DNA of 64,000 nucleotides from JAHEJJ01 sp965212205 (GCA_965212205.1 CBDBUX010000019.1:329276-393275); one strand, 5' to 3'. Counted from the first letter of the stretch, positions 42,151 to 51,650 are shown. The notes: generated by a model from the letters alone, not told the origin. Numbers and translations are program-made.

Positions 42151-44787
42151 CTAAAACTGCTGCCCGATAATGAAGTGGGTTTGCCAGCCACTCGGACCCT
42201 GCCCTACTGATTGTGGCCTGAGGTCCTCATCAAATCCGTAGCCGAAGTCTATTCCCAAAAGACCGAAGGCCGGCATAAAAATACGCAGTCCTACTCCGGC
42301 CGATCTTTTTATTTCAAACGGATTATAGTCCTGAAAATTGTTAAAGGAGTTACCTGCTTCTAAAAAACCAAGCGCATAAATAGATGCAGATGGCTTCAAG
42401 GTCAATGGATATCGTAGCTCCAAGGAATACTTATTGTAAACTATTCCACCTTCCTGTTGCCCTGTAACCGGGTCGACCGGTGTCAGGGAATTATTTTCGT
42501 ACCCCCTTAACTGTATTGTCTCTCGGCCGTCGAGGGTAAAATTATTTCCTAAACCATCACCACCCAGGAAAAACCTTTCGAAGGGAACTTTCCCGACATC
42601 CTGATTATAGCTCCCTAAAAATCCAAACTCCAGATTGGTACGAAGTACAAGTTTACCCACCAGCCTGGTATACCAGTCGCCCCTGAATTTAATTTTATAA
42701 AACTCGAGCAGTTCAAATCTTTCCTGATCAACGGACTCAAGCTCTGCTGTCTCTTCGGGCGTCAGTGGGCGTTGGGATCTTAAAAACACCAATTCCTCAC
42801 TACGTGCTTTAAGACCAGCGTAATCCTTATCCACGAATAACGACCAGGGAGGCGTGAATTTTCCGGTGACCTCAAAGACCGATCCGGTTAGGGGAAAGAT
42901 CCGTCCCGGACCTGCCGAACTTCTGGAAATACCAATAGTATAGGCCAGTTCGTTCGACTTACCATTTCCAAAATTGAAGAGACCGGTCTGATAGTTCTTA
43001 AAATTGTAAAGCTGGTAGCTCAATGAATGGGAGAGGGTAAAGAAATCATCGGGCCATTGAACACGCTTAGCAAGCCCGAAGGAGATTCCGGTAATAGAGA
43101 ACTGTTGATCTTTATTTACCTGCACCCGCCCGTTGTTATCAAATGAAGCCAGGAACTGCTGAGTTCGCGATAGGGAAGTACTGAAACGCACCGGTTTTTT
43201 ACCTCCTAACCAGGGCTCCGAGAAACTTAAACTATAGACCCTAAAGGTTCGGCTGGCCTGAAGGCGAAGCGCAAAGGTCTGTCCATCACCCATCGGAACT
43301 GGCTTATAGGCTTCTTTGTTGAATATATTCTGAATTGAGAAGTTATTAAAAGAAAGACCAAGGGTCCCGATAAAACCTCCACCACCATATCCTCCTTGTA
43401 GTTCAATCTGACTCGAACCTGATTCCACCAAACTATATGCCAGATCCACAGTCCCGGCATTGGGGTCAGGATTCTGGATATCAGGAGAGATCTGCTCGGC
43501 GTCAAAAAAGCCCAGCTGTCCTAGTTCGCGTATGCTTCGTACAATATTTTCCTTGCTGTATTTCTGACCTGGCCTTGTTCTCAATTCCCTAAAAATGACA
43601 TGGTCATTGGTCTTGTCATTACCGCTTACCGTTACATGGTTTAAGAAGGTCTCTTTCCCTTCTATGATCCTGATTTCGAAATTGATAGTATCGTTCTGTG
43701 CGGAAACTTCAACAGGATTGATCTGAGAAAACAGATACCCGTTGTTCTGATATAAATTGGTGAGATCGTTGGCATCGGGTTTAGAATCGTCTGCAATGCG
43801 TTCTCTGAGTAAGACCCCGTTATAGGTTGCTCCCTTTTTAATCCCTAAAGTCTGGCTTAACTGCCGGTCTGTATAAACGGAATTTCCTATGAATTCGATA
43901 TCGCCAAAATAGTATTTATTGCCTTCTTCTACCTTGATCTTGATATCGATATTGTGTTCATTCACATTGATAATGCTATCTGAAAGCACCCTGGCATCCC
44001 GATAACCATTCTCGGCATATTTGTCTATAAACGATGATAAGTCCTCTTCGTAATCATCTTCGATATACTTCGACTTTTTCCAAAACCTTCCAAACTGCTT
44101 TCTTTTGGTATTCTTAAGCGCTTTTCTCAATTTTCGTTTCGAAAGCTTTTCGTTGCCTTCAAATATGATATCGCGAACCTTTACTTTATCCCCTTTCTTA
44201 ACATTGATCACCATGCTCTGCGCATTGGTATCCGTTGTATCCTCGGCCGTGGCGATTAATACCTGTGTGTTTAGGAATCCCTGTTTTTTATATTTATTCT
44301 GAATATAGTTCTTTGTATTCGAGATAAAACTTTCGGTGATTTTTTTACCTTTTTTAAGATCGGTGTCCTGAATAAGGTCATCTACTTTACCTTTTTTAAC
44401 CCCATAGATCGTCACTTTAGATAGCGTAGGCCGTTCCTGGATATGGAGTTCTAAGAAGATTTGGTCTCCCTGGATATTAATTATATAGAAATCGATAGAG
44501 CTGAATAACTCCAGATCCCATAATTTTTTTATTACGGAACTGATCTGGTCGCCCGGTACAACAATGGGTTGCCCATCCCTGAGACCCGTAAAGGTTTTTA
44601 CGGTTTGTTCATTATAACTCTGTAATCCGGTAACAGAAAGGCCTCCCAGAATATATCGCTTTCCGTTCTCATATGAAGTATCCTGAGCCTGGAGTTGAAT
44701 GGTAAAGAGGAGAAACAGAAGTAAGGCAGGGAATTTGCTAAAAATATTATTGATATCCCTAGTTAAGTTGTTCGCTAGTTTTTCCAA
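42151..44787 (-). CDS. bamA: outer membrane protein assembly factor BamA
   Basis: An 878-residue Omp85 protein: signal peptide (to about residue 35), five POTRA domains (about 40-450), then a 16-strand barrel that ends in FIIGQQF, the usual C-terminal aromatic signature. GYRDARVLSDSIINVNEHNI and NNGYLFSQINPVEVSAQ are POTRA repeats, and LRGYENNSLTP is the loop-6 RGY variant typical of Bacteroidota. BamA inserts beta-barrel proteins in the outer membrane. Its start overlaps the end of uppS by 29 bases and two ompH genes follow. Confidence 0.95.
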   Translation of the reverse strand: MEKLANNLTRDINNIFSKFPALLLFLLFTIQLQAQDTSYENGKRYILGGLSVTGLQSYNEQTVKTFTGLRDGQPIVVPGDQISSVIKKLWDLELFSSIDFYIINIQGDQIFLELHIQERPTLSKVTIYGVKKGKVDDLIQDTDLKKGKKITESFISNTKNYIQNKYKKQGFLNTQVLIATAEDTTDTNAQSMVINVKKGDKVKVRDIIFEGNEKLSKRKLRKALKNTKRKQFGRFWKKSKYIEDDYEEDLSSFIDKYAENGYRDARVLSDSIINVNEHNIDIKIKVEEGNKYYFGDIEFIGNSVYTDRQLSQTLGIKKGATYNGVLLRERIADDSKPDANDLTNLYQNNGYLFSQINPVEVSAQNDTINFEIRIIEGKETFLNHVTVSGNDKTNDHVIFRELRTRPGQKYSKENIVRSIRELGQLGFFDAEQISPDIQNPDPNAGTVDLAYSLVESGSSQIELQGGYGGGGFIGTLGLSFNNFSIQNIFNKEAYKPVPMGDGQTFALRLQASRTFRVYSLSFSEPWLGGKKPVRFSTSLSRTQQFLASFDNNGRVQVNKDQQFSITGISFGLAKRVQWPDDFFTLSHSLSYQLYNFKNYQTGLFNFGNGKSNELAYTIGISRSSAGPGRIFPLTGSVFEVTGKFTPPWSLFVDKDYAGLKARSEELVFLRSQRPLTPEETAELESVDQERFELLEFYKIKFRGDWYTRLVGKLVLRTNLEFGFLGSYNQDVGKVPFERFFLGGDGLGNNFTLDGRETIQLRGYENNSLTPVDPVTGQQEGGIVYNKYSLELRYPLTLKPSASIYALGFLEAGNSFNNFQDYNPFEIKRSAGVGLRIFMPAFGLLGIDFGYGFDEDLRPQSVGQGPSGWQTHFIIGQQF

Positions 44788-45499
44788 ATCGTCGTTCTCT
44801 GTTCTGGTAATTCCTGATAGCCTCTACCAAATGTTGGCCGCGAAAATCGGGCCAAAATATATCGATAAAATATAATTCTGCATAGGCTATCTGCCAAAGC
44901 AAAAAATTGCTGATCCTATGTTCACCACTGGTGCGGATCAGCAAATCTACGTCTGGCAAATTTCGCGTGTAAAGATGATCATTTATAATGGTTTCATCAA
45001 TTTTTTCGGGAGAAATTATATTATTTTTAACTTTGAATACAATCTCTTTCAAAGCGTTCTTCAGTTCTTCCCGAGACCCGTAACTCAAGGCTAGTGTAAG
45101 GGTCATTTTCGAGTTATTTTTGGTTTTTGATATCACCTCCTGTAGTTCGTTATAGGCTTTTTTCGGCAGGGATTCAATATCACCGATAGCATTTAATCGG
45201 ATATCGTTTTTGTGGAGTGTTTCTAATTCCTTTTTCAGTGTAGATACCAATAGCCGCATTAAGGTTTCCACTTCAATTTTTGGCCGTTTCCAGTTTTCGG
45301 TAGAGAAGGCATATAAGGTAAGATATTCGATGCCGATCTTAGCGCAATTTTCTACAGTTTCGCGCACTGCTTTTACACCACCTTCGTGACCAAAGACCCG
45401 GAGTTTCCCTCTTTGTTTGGCCCATCGCCCATTGCCATCCATAATAATGGCAAGATGTCTGGGCAGGTTCCTGTCATCCAAATCTTCTATAGTATTCAT
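44759..45499 (-). CDS. uppS: isoprenyl (undecaprenyl diphosphate) synthase
   Basis: A 246-residue cis-prenyltransferase that makes the C55 lipid carrier of peptidoglycan and O-antigen. LAIIMDGNGRWAKQRG (catalytic Asp21) and the C-terminal DLLIRTSGEHRISNFLLWQIAYAELYF are diagnostic. It lies 8 bases after the DUF6089 gene and overlaps bamA by 29 bases, which ties cell wall lipid carrier synthesis to outer-membrane assembly in one operon. Confidence 0.96.
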   Translation of the reverse strand: MNTIEDLDDRNLPRHLAIIMDGNGRWAKQRGKLRVFGHEGGVKAVRETVENCAKIGIEYLTLYAFSTENWKRPKIEVETLMRLLVSTLKKELETLHKNDIRLNAIGDIESLPKKAYNELQEVISKTKNNSKMTLTLALSYGSREELKNALKEIVFKVKNNIISPEKIDETIINDHLYTRNLPDVDLLIRTSGEHRISNFLLWQIAYAELYFIDIFWPDFRGQHLVEAIRNYQNRERRFGKTSEQLN

Positions 45500-45507
45500 A
45501 ATCGATG

Positions 45508-46194
45508 TTACTCGAAACAGTCTCTACAAGGTTTCCTTCCAAAGGTATAAGTTAAGGTAATTCCTGAGAAAACATACCAATCTTTACTTATAATATTGCC
45601 AAATCTGAATTCCTCAAAATTGGATCCCTCCGGATTGCTACCATCGAGGTTATCGGTGAAGGTGTATCGCGCACCTATTTCCCCGCCTAAGATAAGATAT
45701 TGATTGATTCTTGCTTTAAACCCAAGTGTCATTGGAATAGCAAATGATCCTTCTTCCTGGTCCAGTGTCTGCAGAAGACCGGCATCCCAGTAGTGATAAT
45801 TATACCTGAAATAGGTGAGACCCGTGTAAAGATATGGGGTAAAGGCCGGACCCAGTTTGTGCAAATTGTACTCCACAAAATTGAACTCAAGACCCAGAGA
45901 AGCTTCTTTAACAGAGTTTTTAAAGGAATATCCCCGCTGTTGCCGGGAACCCATTTCCGATTTGCTATCGTCTATGACCATCTGACCATAATAAAGGGTG
46001 CCCCTCCAAGCATAGCGTTTACTTCTGTTCCATTTGGCAATGCCCCCTAAGGCCCAAGCCGAAGGATAGATATAGTTAGATCTGCCTACATCACCTATAA
46101 AATTTGCACCTCCCGCAAAAATGCCTACTTCATAGGTTTGGGCATGAATCTGCCCAAATAAAAGAATCAGGAAAGCGGTGATCAGGATACGCAT
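45508..46194 (-). CDS. DUF6089 family outer-membrane protein
   Basis: A 228-residue protein with a signal peptide (to about residue 18, GQIHAQ) and alternating beta strands (YEVGIFAGGANFIGDVG onward) that predict a small outer-membrane barrel. Family members sit before uppS and bamA in Bacteroidota, as here. Function is unknown; involvement in envelope assembly is inferred from position. It is the first gene of the operon, with TATATTTG at 46211-46218 as promoter. Confidence 0.88.
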   Translation of the reverse strand: MRILITAFLILLFGQIHAQTYEVGIFAGGANFIGDVGRSNYIYPSAWALGGIAKWNRSKRYAWRGTLYYGQMVIDDSKSEMGSRQQRGYSFKNSVKEASLGLEFNFVEYNLHKLGPAFTPYLYTGLTYFRYNYHYWDAGLLQTLDQEEGSFAIPMTLGFKARINQYLILGGEIGARYTFTDNLDGSNPEGSNFEEFRFGNIISKDWYVFSGITLTYTFGRKPCRDCFE

Positions 46195-46210
46195 TTCATC
46201 AAAAAGATTG

Positions 46211-46218
46211 CAAATATA
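46211..46218 (-). promoter_or_regulatory. -7 element of the DUF6089-uppS-bamA-ompH operon
   Basis: TATATTTG on the minus strand is a full match to TAnnTTTG, 17 bases before the DUF6089 start. No -33 TTG is seen at the expected distance. Confidence 0.5.
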
Positions 46219-46305
46219 ACTTTTGTGCGTTGACGGCAGAATGGATTATATAAATGTTCTCTTTGATTAACAGCGAATGGACGTATTTATTGCCTGAAAA
46301 TCGAA

Positions 46306-47187
46306 TCAATTACGGCGGTCTTCTCCCCAAAGAAGCTTGTTCCGGATGGTTTTCAAAAAGCTTTCGGAAGTATATTCTATCATTTTGATACTATAAGGGG
46401 CTTTTTTTACGATAATCTCACGACCATTCTCCAATCTTGCTATCCTGGAATCCAGTGATACCAGGTGATGATCTTCGCGGCCGGAAACCTTCATCCTTAT
46501 TATGGTGTCGTCTGATATCACCAATGGCCTCGCATTAAGGTTATGTGGGGCGATAGGGGTTATCGCCAATGCCTTAACGCCGGGCACAATTACAGGCCCC
46601 CCGCAACTCAAGGAGTATCCTGTAGAGCCTGTAGGGGTAGCAACTATAAGTCCGTCTGCCCAATAAGAAGTTAGGTATTCGTCGTTGAGATAAGTTTCGA
46701 CGGTAATCATGGAAGTAGTATCCTTTCTGCTGATCGTTACCTCGTTTAAGGCAAATCTCATATCCCCAAATTCTGGTATATCGTAATCGGAATGTACTTC
46801 AACAAGACCTCGCTCTTTTATCACATAGGCTCCGGCGACAAATTCCTTAACTACCTTGCGTACCTCTTCTTTTTTGAATGTTGAAAGAAATCCGAGACGT
46901 CCTGTATTTACCCCTACAATGGGAATTCCCAGATCCCAGATAAAAGTAATGGCCCGTAGTATGGTTCCATCTCCGCCAAAGCTCACCAACATATCAAATG
47001 AGTCGTCAAGACCTGTGTGCTCGGTAAAAGTGGCATAATCTTCCACGCTGATGTGTTTCCCGAGCAAATTGCAGAATCGTTTCTCTATCGATACTACGGC
47101 ATTGGCATTCTTCAGCTCATCGAGCAACTCATCTACATAATCTGCAGTGTTCTCCTGGACTATCTGGCCGTATATGGCTACTTTCAT
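46306..47187 (-). CDS. nadK: NAD kinase
   Basis: A 293-residue enzyme that phosphorylates NAD to NADP. The family motifs are GGDGT (SFGGDGTILRA, about 66-76), GVNTGRLGFLST and TPTGSTGYSLSCGGP. I chose the ATG at 47187 (MKVAIYGQIVQ), which fits the family N-terminus; the frame is open to 47220. It is 86 bases downstream of the CBS-domain gene on the same strand, and the two probably share a transcript. Confidence 0.94.
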   Translation of the reverse strand: MKVAIYGQIVQENTADYVDELLDELKNANAVVSIEKRFCNLLGKHISVEDYATFTEHTGLDDSFDMLVSFGGDGTILRAITFIWDLGIPIVGVNTGRLGFLSTFKKEEVRKVVKEFVAGAYVIKERGLVEVHSDYDIPEFGDMRFALNEVTISRKDTTSMITVETYLNDEYLTSYWADGLIVATPTGSTGYSLSCGGPVIVPGVKALAITPIAPHNLNARPLVISDDTIIRMKVSGREDHHLVSLDSRIARLENGREIIVKKAPYSIKMIEYTSESFLKTIRNKLLWGEDRRN

Positions 47188-47273
47188 AGGCTTTGAATTC
47201 CTTAGGTTCGAACTGTTCACAAACCTTTAATGGTGCTGATAGGAGCTAAATGCTATCCGATCAGAAGGTAAAA

Positions 47274-47930
47274 TTAAACATTTAGATATTTGTCGAGGTA
47301 GTCCGAGCGATCTTTAAGGTCTTCCAGGAACTGATCCTGTTTATTGCCATAAAGAATACTATAGTTGTAGCGCCGGAAAGTCTGTACAACTTCATTGAAA
47401 TTTACCGAACCGATCTTAATCGTCACCTCAACGATTTCGCCCTGTTTACCGGTGATAAATGCTCCCATTAATCTGGTATTGTTACTTTCAACGATCTGGG
47501 CGATCTCGCTAAAAGAATACTCTTTTTCTGTCTTGGAGACTACCAGTATCGCACCTTGCTCAGTAAAGAAAGGTGTGTCGATAAAGACCGTAACTATATC
47601 GTGGAGATCGTAATATCCGATAACCTGGTTTTCCTTATCCAACACTGGCAACAGATTGGCTTCATTTCTGGCGCATAATTCAAGAACATCGAGCCAAGAT
47701 GTTTCCTTCGTGGCGAAAAAGGACTCCATTTGATAGTGGTAGTCGTCTATATGTTTTTCAGTTTCAAATGTTTCCAGATCGTTCTTTGCAAGACACCCCA
47801 CAAACATTTGGTTTTCCGTAATGGCCACATGAGAATAGGTGGTGTATTTAAAGTATTGTATAACCTCCTCGAGTGAATCGTGGATGTCAAATACGGGCAA
47901 CGTATTAATAATATGAGTTAGAATTTGCAT
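47274..47930 (-). CDS. CBS domain-containing protein
   Basis: A 218-residue protein with two CBS domains (about 1-60 and 75-135; TYSHVAITENQMFVGCLAKND and NLLPVLDKENQVIGYYDLHD), which usually bind adenosine nucleotides, and a C-terminal ACT-like segment (GAILVVSKTEKEYSFSEIAQ). It looks like a cytoplasmic sensor. The partner is unknown. nadK follows, which would suit a nucleotide-sensing role, but this is only positional. Confidence 0.87.
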   Translation of the reverse strand: MQILTHIINTLPVFDIHDSLEEVIQYFKYTTYSHVAITENQMFVGCLAKNDLETFETEKHIDDYHYQMESFFATKETSWLDVLELCARNEANLLPVLDKENQVIGYYDLHDIVTVFIDTPFFTEQGAILVVSKTEKEYSFSEIAQIVESNNTRLMGAFITGKQGEIVEVTIKIGSVNFNEVVQTFRRYNYSILYGNKQDQFLEDLKDRSDYLDKYLNV

Positions 47931-47987
47931 AAGAATCTCTCTTTACGAAAATACTAATTTTAGATATCAAAAGGTATGCCTAATTTG

Positions 47988-47995
47988 TATTTTTG
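47988..47995 (+). promoter_or_regulatory. pdxJ promoter -7 element
   Basis: TATTTTTG fits TAnnTTTG and lies 27 bases before the pdxJ ATG at 48023. Confidence 0.4.
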
Positions 47996-48022
47996 TCCTC
48001 ACGATCAAAACCGAGAAACCCA

Positions 48023-48736
48023 ATGACTAAACTAAGTGTCAATATCAACAAATTTGCCACGCTGCGGAACGCTCGTGGTGGGAATCTTCCTGATGTTTTA
48101 AAAGTGGCCATGGATTTAGAGGATTTTGGCGCGCAGGGCATTACCATACATCCAAGACCCGACGAACGTCATATACGATATCAGGATGCCAGGGCATTAA
48201 AAGCATTGGTAAAGACAGAACTCAATATTGAAGGCAACCCTATTCCTAAATTTATCGAACTGGTTTTAGAGGTGAAGCCACAGCAAGTGACCCTGGTTCC
48301 CGATGCCGTGGATGCTATCACATCTAATGCGGGCTGGGACACCTTGAGCCATAAGGACTTCCTGTGCGAGGTCATCGGCACTTTCAAGAAAGCCGGCATT
48401 CGGACCTCGATATTTGTGGATCCTCAAATGAAAATGGTAAAAGGGGCCGCCGATACCGGTGCAGATCGTATAGAGTTGTACACGGAAGATTACGCCAGGT
48501 TGTTCAAAGAAGGAGATCTTTCGGGTATAGAGCCTTATGTAGAAGCTGCCCGGCTGGGACAGGAACTTGGATTGGGCATAAATGCCGGCCATGATTTGAA
48601 TCTGGACAATGTTGGTTATCTAAAAGAGAAAATCCCACAAATCGAAGAAGTTTCCATAGGTCATGCCCTGGTATGTGAAGCGATCTATCTGGGTCTTGAA
48701 AATGTGGTTAATATGTATTTGCATCGCTTGAGCTAA
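48023..48736 (+). CDS. pdxJ: pyridoxine 5'-phosphate synthase
   Basis: A 237-residue TIM-barrel enzyme that condenses 1-deoxyxylulose 5-phosphate with 3-amino-2-oxopropyl phosphate to pyridoxine phosphate in the DXP-dependent B6 pathway. SVNINKFATLRNARGG at the N-terminus, ITIHPRPDERHI and GINAGHDLNLDN are the signatures. The start at 48023 places the family N-terminus correctly. Its stop overlaps the start of the hydrolase gene by one base. Confidence 0.95.
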   Translation: MTKLSVNINKFATLRNARGGNLPDVLKVAMDLEDFGAQGITIHPRPDERHIRYQDARALKALVKTELNIEGNPIPKFIELVLEVKPQQVTLVPDAVDAITSNAGWDTLSHKDFLCEVIGTFKKAGIRTSIFVDPQMKMVKGAADTGADRIELYTEDYARLFKEGDLSGIEPYVEAARLGQELGLGINAGHDLNLDNVGYLKEKIPQIEEVSIGHALVCEAIYLGLENVVNMYLHRLS

Positions 48737-49506
48737 TGGAAAAATTACATTCTAGAATAGTCGGTGATGGCAAGCCCTTGATCATATTGCATGGATTCCT
48801 GGGCATGTCGGATAACTGGAAAAGCATTGGGAACCGTTATGCCGAAGAAGGTTATCAGGTGCACCTGGTAGACCAACGCAATCATGGAAAAAGTTTTTGG
48901 TCTGAAGACTTCTCCTATCGTTTGATGGCCGAGGACCTCCAACGATATGTAGACCATCACCATCTCGATAGTATTATAGTGCTCGGCCATTCGATGGGTG
49001 GAAAAACGGCAATGTTATTCGCCGGCTCCCATCCTCAGAAAGTCGAAAAATTACTTGTAGCCGATATAGCACCAAAATATTACCCCCCTCATCATCAGAT
49101 CATCATCAATGCCCTTACCTCTATTCCACGGGATACTCTCGAGAGCAGGGTTCAGGCCGATGAGATCCTTGGCCGGCAACTCGAAGACCCCGGCCTTAGG
49201 CAGTTCTTACTGAAAAATCTTCATTGGGCTGAAAAAGACCGACTCGATTTTCGTTTTAACCTCGATGTTCTTCAATTTAAACTTGAGGCTATCGGCGAGG
49301 CGTTACCCGCGGAAATAAACTACGAAAAACCTACTATGTTTTTACGAGGCGATCGCTCGGATTATATCACAGAAGAAGATCTGGAGTTGATTCATTCTCA
49401 TTTCACTGCGGCACAACTCGAAACAATCGATAAAGCCGGGCACTGGCTACACGCCGAAAACCCTGGGCAATTCATCCTCAAAACGCTGGAATTCATTAGA
49501 TCGTAG
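48736..49506 (+). CDS. alpha/beta hydrolase (YbfF-like esterase)
   Basis: A 256-residue alpha/beta hydrolase with oxyanion HGFLGMSDNW (19-28), nucleophile Ser86 in GHSMGGKTAM, a cap region, Asp near 206-210 (RGDRSDYI), and His near 237 (DKAGHWLHAENP). The order and spacing match the YbfF/acyl-CoA esterase group. The physiological substrate is unknown. It is fused in transcription with pdxJ (ATGA-type overlap), a common pairing in flavobacteria. Confidence 0.88.
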   Translation: MEKLHSRIVGDGKPLIILHGFLGMSDNWKSIGNRYAEEGYQVHLVDQRNHGKSFWSEDFSYRLMAEDLQRYVDHHHLDSIIVLGHSMGGKTAMLFAGSHPQKVEKLLVADIAPKYYPPHHQIIINALTSIPRDTLESRVQADEILGRQLEDPGLRQFLLKNLHWAEKDRLDFRFNLDVLQFKLEAIGEALPAEINYEKPTMFLRGDRSDYITEEDLELIHSHFTAAQLETIDKAGHWLHAENPGQFILKTLEFIRS

Positions 49507-49519
49507 TGGATCATACCAT

Positions 49520-49536
49520 TTATTATGCATGCATAC
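49520..49536. promoter_or_regulatory. partial copy of the etfBA palindrome upstream of an SGNH lipoprotein
   Basis: TATGCATGCATA (49524-49535) is a perfect 12-base palindrome, and the left side TTTATTATGCA differs from the etfBA site by one base. The right arm does not match. It lies just upstream of two overlapping candidate promoters. Confidence 0.5.
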
Positions 49537-49542
49537 TTTTTA

Positions 49543-49582
49543 TTGTCGTCTCTTGCAAGTGTCATAATTTTGGTTAATTTTG
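49543..49582 (+). promoter_or_regulatory. two candidate promoters of the SGNH lipoprotein gene
   Basis: TTG at 49543-49545 and 49553-49555 and TAATTTTG at 49565-49572 and 49575-49582 give two pairs, each with a 19-base spacer. The second lies 54 bases before the ATG. Confidence 0.6.
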
Positions 49583-49636
49583 GATTTATCCCTGTATAGG
49601 GGCAAACTAAACTAAAATTAACTCAATTCAACCCTT

Positions 49637-51136
49637 ATGAAGAAGCTATTAGCATTACTGGCTTTCTTCGGGATTTTTTCTATATCCTGTAAGAATGATG
49701 ACGACTTTATAGCAGATTTGCCAGATCCCATGCCGCCCATTGAATATACCAGCGGCACAGCTAACTTTTCAAATTTTGTCGCCGTAGGAAATTCTCTGAC
49801 GGCGGGCTTTTCCGATGCTGCCCTATTTATCGATGGTCAGAACGCCTCCTTTCCAAATATGTTAGCCGAAAACTTTGCGCTTGTTGGAGGTGGCAATTTT
49901 AACACCCCGCTGATGGCCGATAACCTTGGTGGTGCGACCCTTGGTGGAACCCCTATACTTGGCAACAGATTAATTCTCGATTTTTCGACAGGTGATCCCA
50001 TGCCGGTACCAGTAACAGGAACCGGAACTACGGAAATCACCAATATTCTGGCTGGTTCGTTCAATAATATGGGTGTCCCCGGAGCTAAAAGTTACCACCT
50101 GGGCGCGCCTGGATATGGTAATGTAGCGGGAGTCCAGCTTGGAACGGCCAATCCGTATTTTGCACGATTTGCGAGCGCTCCGGATGCTACCATTATAGGC
50201 GATGCTATTGCCCAAAATCCATCATTTTTTACATTGTGGATTGGCAACAACGACATCCTGGGTTATGCTACTTCCGGAGGGGCTGGAGTAGATCAGACCG
50301 GCAACTTTGATCCGACTACCTATGGTGGAAATGATATTACAGATCCTACAGTATTCGCAGGGGTCTATGACGGCCTTTTGATGGCATTAACCGCAAACGG
50401 TTCGGATGGAGCTATCGCCAACATACCAGATGTTACTTCTATTCCGTTTTTTACCACGGTACCCCATAATCCTGTTCCGCTCGATGCTGCCACTGCCGCA
50501 CTGCTCAACGGGGCTTATGCCGCTTACAATGGGGGACTCGCACAATTGGTAGGGATTCTGATTACGCAGGAGGAAGCAGACCGCAGAATGATCACATTTG
50601 AAGAAGGCGAAACCAATGCAGTGGTACTCATCGATGAAGACCTAACAGACCTTACCGGCGTTAACCCGGCTTTGATCAATATGCGTCAGGCCACGGCCGA
50701 CGATTTACTGGTATTTACCTCCCAGACAATTATCGGTACACTGGCTAACCCCAACGACCCAACGTCTATCAATGGCGTGGCAGTTCCGTTGGCCGATCAA
50801 TGGGTGCTTACCCCTGAAGAACAGGAGGCAGTTACCACGGCTCTGGCCGCTTATAATCTGACGATAGCAGCACTGGCTACACAGTACGACCTGGTACTGG
50901 TCGATGCAAAAGCTTTTCTCGATGATATCTCTGTTAACGGGGTTACCCTTAGCGACGGTAGCGTGGTAACCGATACCTACGCCACCGGTGGCGGATTCTC
51001 ACTGGATGGAGTTCATCCTTCACCTCGGGGTAATGCCTTGCTGGCAAACTTGTTCGTAGAAGCGATCAACGCCGAATTCGGTTCGAACTTACCTGGTGTA
51101 GACCCGCTTAATTATACCGGACTATATATCAATTAA
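49637..51136 (+). CDS. SGNH/GDSL-type lipolytic lipoprotein
   Basis: A 499-residue lipoprotein with lipobox SISC (Cys18) and acidic residues after it. The SGNH blocks are VAVGNSLTAG (Ser53, block I), GNNDIL (near 203, block III) and DGVHPSPRG (near 462, block V with catalytic Asp and His). It should be an outer-membrane-anchored esterase or lipase. In other Bacteroidota such genes sit beside FadL/OmpP1 fatty-acid transporters; none is in this window. A partial copy of the etfBA palindrome lies upstream, and a terminator downstream. Confidence 0.85.
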   Translation: MKKLLALLAFFGIFSISCKNDDDFIADLPDPMPPIEYTSGTANFSNFVAVGNSLTAGFSDAALFIDGQNASFPNMLAENFALVGGGNFNTPLMADNLGGATLGGTPILGNRLILDFSTGDPMPVPVTGTGTTEITNILAGSFNNMGVPGAKSYHLGAPGYGNVAGVQLGTANPYFARFASAPDATIIGDAIAQNPSFFTLWIGNNDILGYATSGGAGVDQTGNFDPTTYGGNDITDPTVFAGVYDGLLMALTANGSDGAIANIPDVTSIPFFTTVPHNPVPLDAATAALLNGAYAAYNGGLAQLVGILITQEEADRRMITFEEGETNAVVLIDEDLTDLTGVNPALINMRQATADDLLVFTSQTIIGTLANPNDPTSINGVAVPLADQWVLTPEEQEAVTTALAAYNLTIAALATQYDLVLVDAKAFLDDISVNGVTLSDGSVVTDTYATGGGFSLDGVHPSPRGNALLANLFVEAINAEFGSNLPGVDPLNYTGLYIN

Positions 51137-51159
51137 TAAAGATTATATATAACTTAAAG

Positions 51160-51186
51160 GCGTCGGAGAAACCGGCGCTTTTTTTG
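51160..51186 (+). terminator. terminator of the SGNH lipoprotein gene
   Basis: GCGTCGG-AGAAA-CCGGCGC (with one T-G wobble) is followed by a run of Ts. It lies 24 bases after the stop. Confidence 0.8.
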
Positions 51187-51205
51187 TTTAATCAACATAA
51201 TTTCG

Positions 51206-51556
51206 ATGAAACTAATCCTTAGAATTTTACTCAGCGCATTGGCGGTGGTCATACTCGCCAAGATATTGCCGGGCATAGGAGTCGATTCCTATACCACTGC
51301 CGTTATTGTGGCTATAGTTCTCAGTCTGTTAAACTTTATCGTTAAGCCATTGCTGGTCTTGCTAACCCTTCCGGTAACCATTCTAACCCTGGGGCTGTTT
51401 CTTCTGATCATCAATGCCCTTATTATTTTAATGGCCGACGGCCTTATCGATGGTTTTCAGGTTCAGAGTATCTGGTGGGCTCTTTTATTCAGTTTATTGC
51501 TGACTTTTCTTCAGTCGATTTTCTACTCTTTTCTAAGAGAAGATAATAAGCCTTAG
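51206..51556 (+). CDS. phage holin family (four-helix membrane) protein
   Basis: A 116-residue, very hydrophobic protein with four predicted membrane helices. It belongs to the family annotated as phage holin 4_2 (DUF360-like), found as a chromosomal housekeeping gene in many bacteria. LKILPGIGVDSYTTAVIVAI and LLNFIVKPLLVLLTLPVTIL are typical. There is no phage context, so a lysis role is not supported. Confidence 0.82.
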   Translation: MKLILRILLSALAVVILAKILPGIGVDSYTTAVIVAIVLSLLNFIVKPLLVLLTLPVTILTLGLFLLIINALIILMADGLIDGFQVQSIWWALLFSLLLTFLQSIFYSFLREDNKP

Positions 51557-51585
51557 TTCAAGGCCTTCCCGTGGATTCGTAAAAC

Positions 51586-51616
51586 TTGTCCGACAAAGGA
51601 AAATGTTCTACTTTTG
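51586..51616 (+). promoter_or_regulatory. tig promoter
   Basis: TTG (51586-51588), 20 bases, then TACTTTTG (51609-51616) match the Bacteroidota -33/-7 pattern, 34 bases before the tig ATG. Confidence 0.7.
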
Positions 51617-51650
51617 CATGCCATTTATTCAAGCAAAATAAGAGATAGAA

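Noticed and set aside
51206..51556. Prophage lysis gene (holin family name)
   Set aside because: No other phage gene, integrase or attachment site is nearby. This family is a common chromosomal membrane protein.
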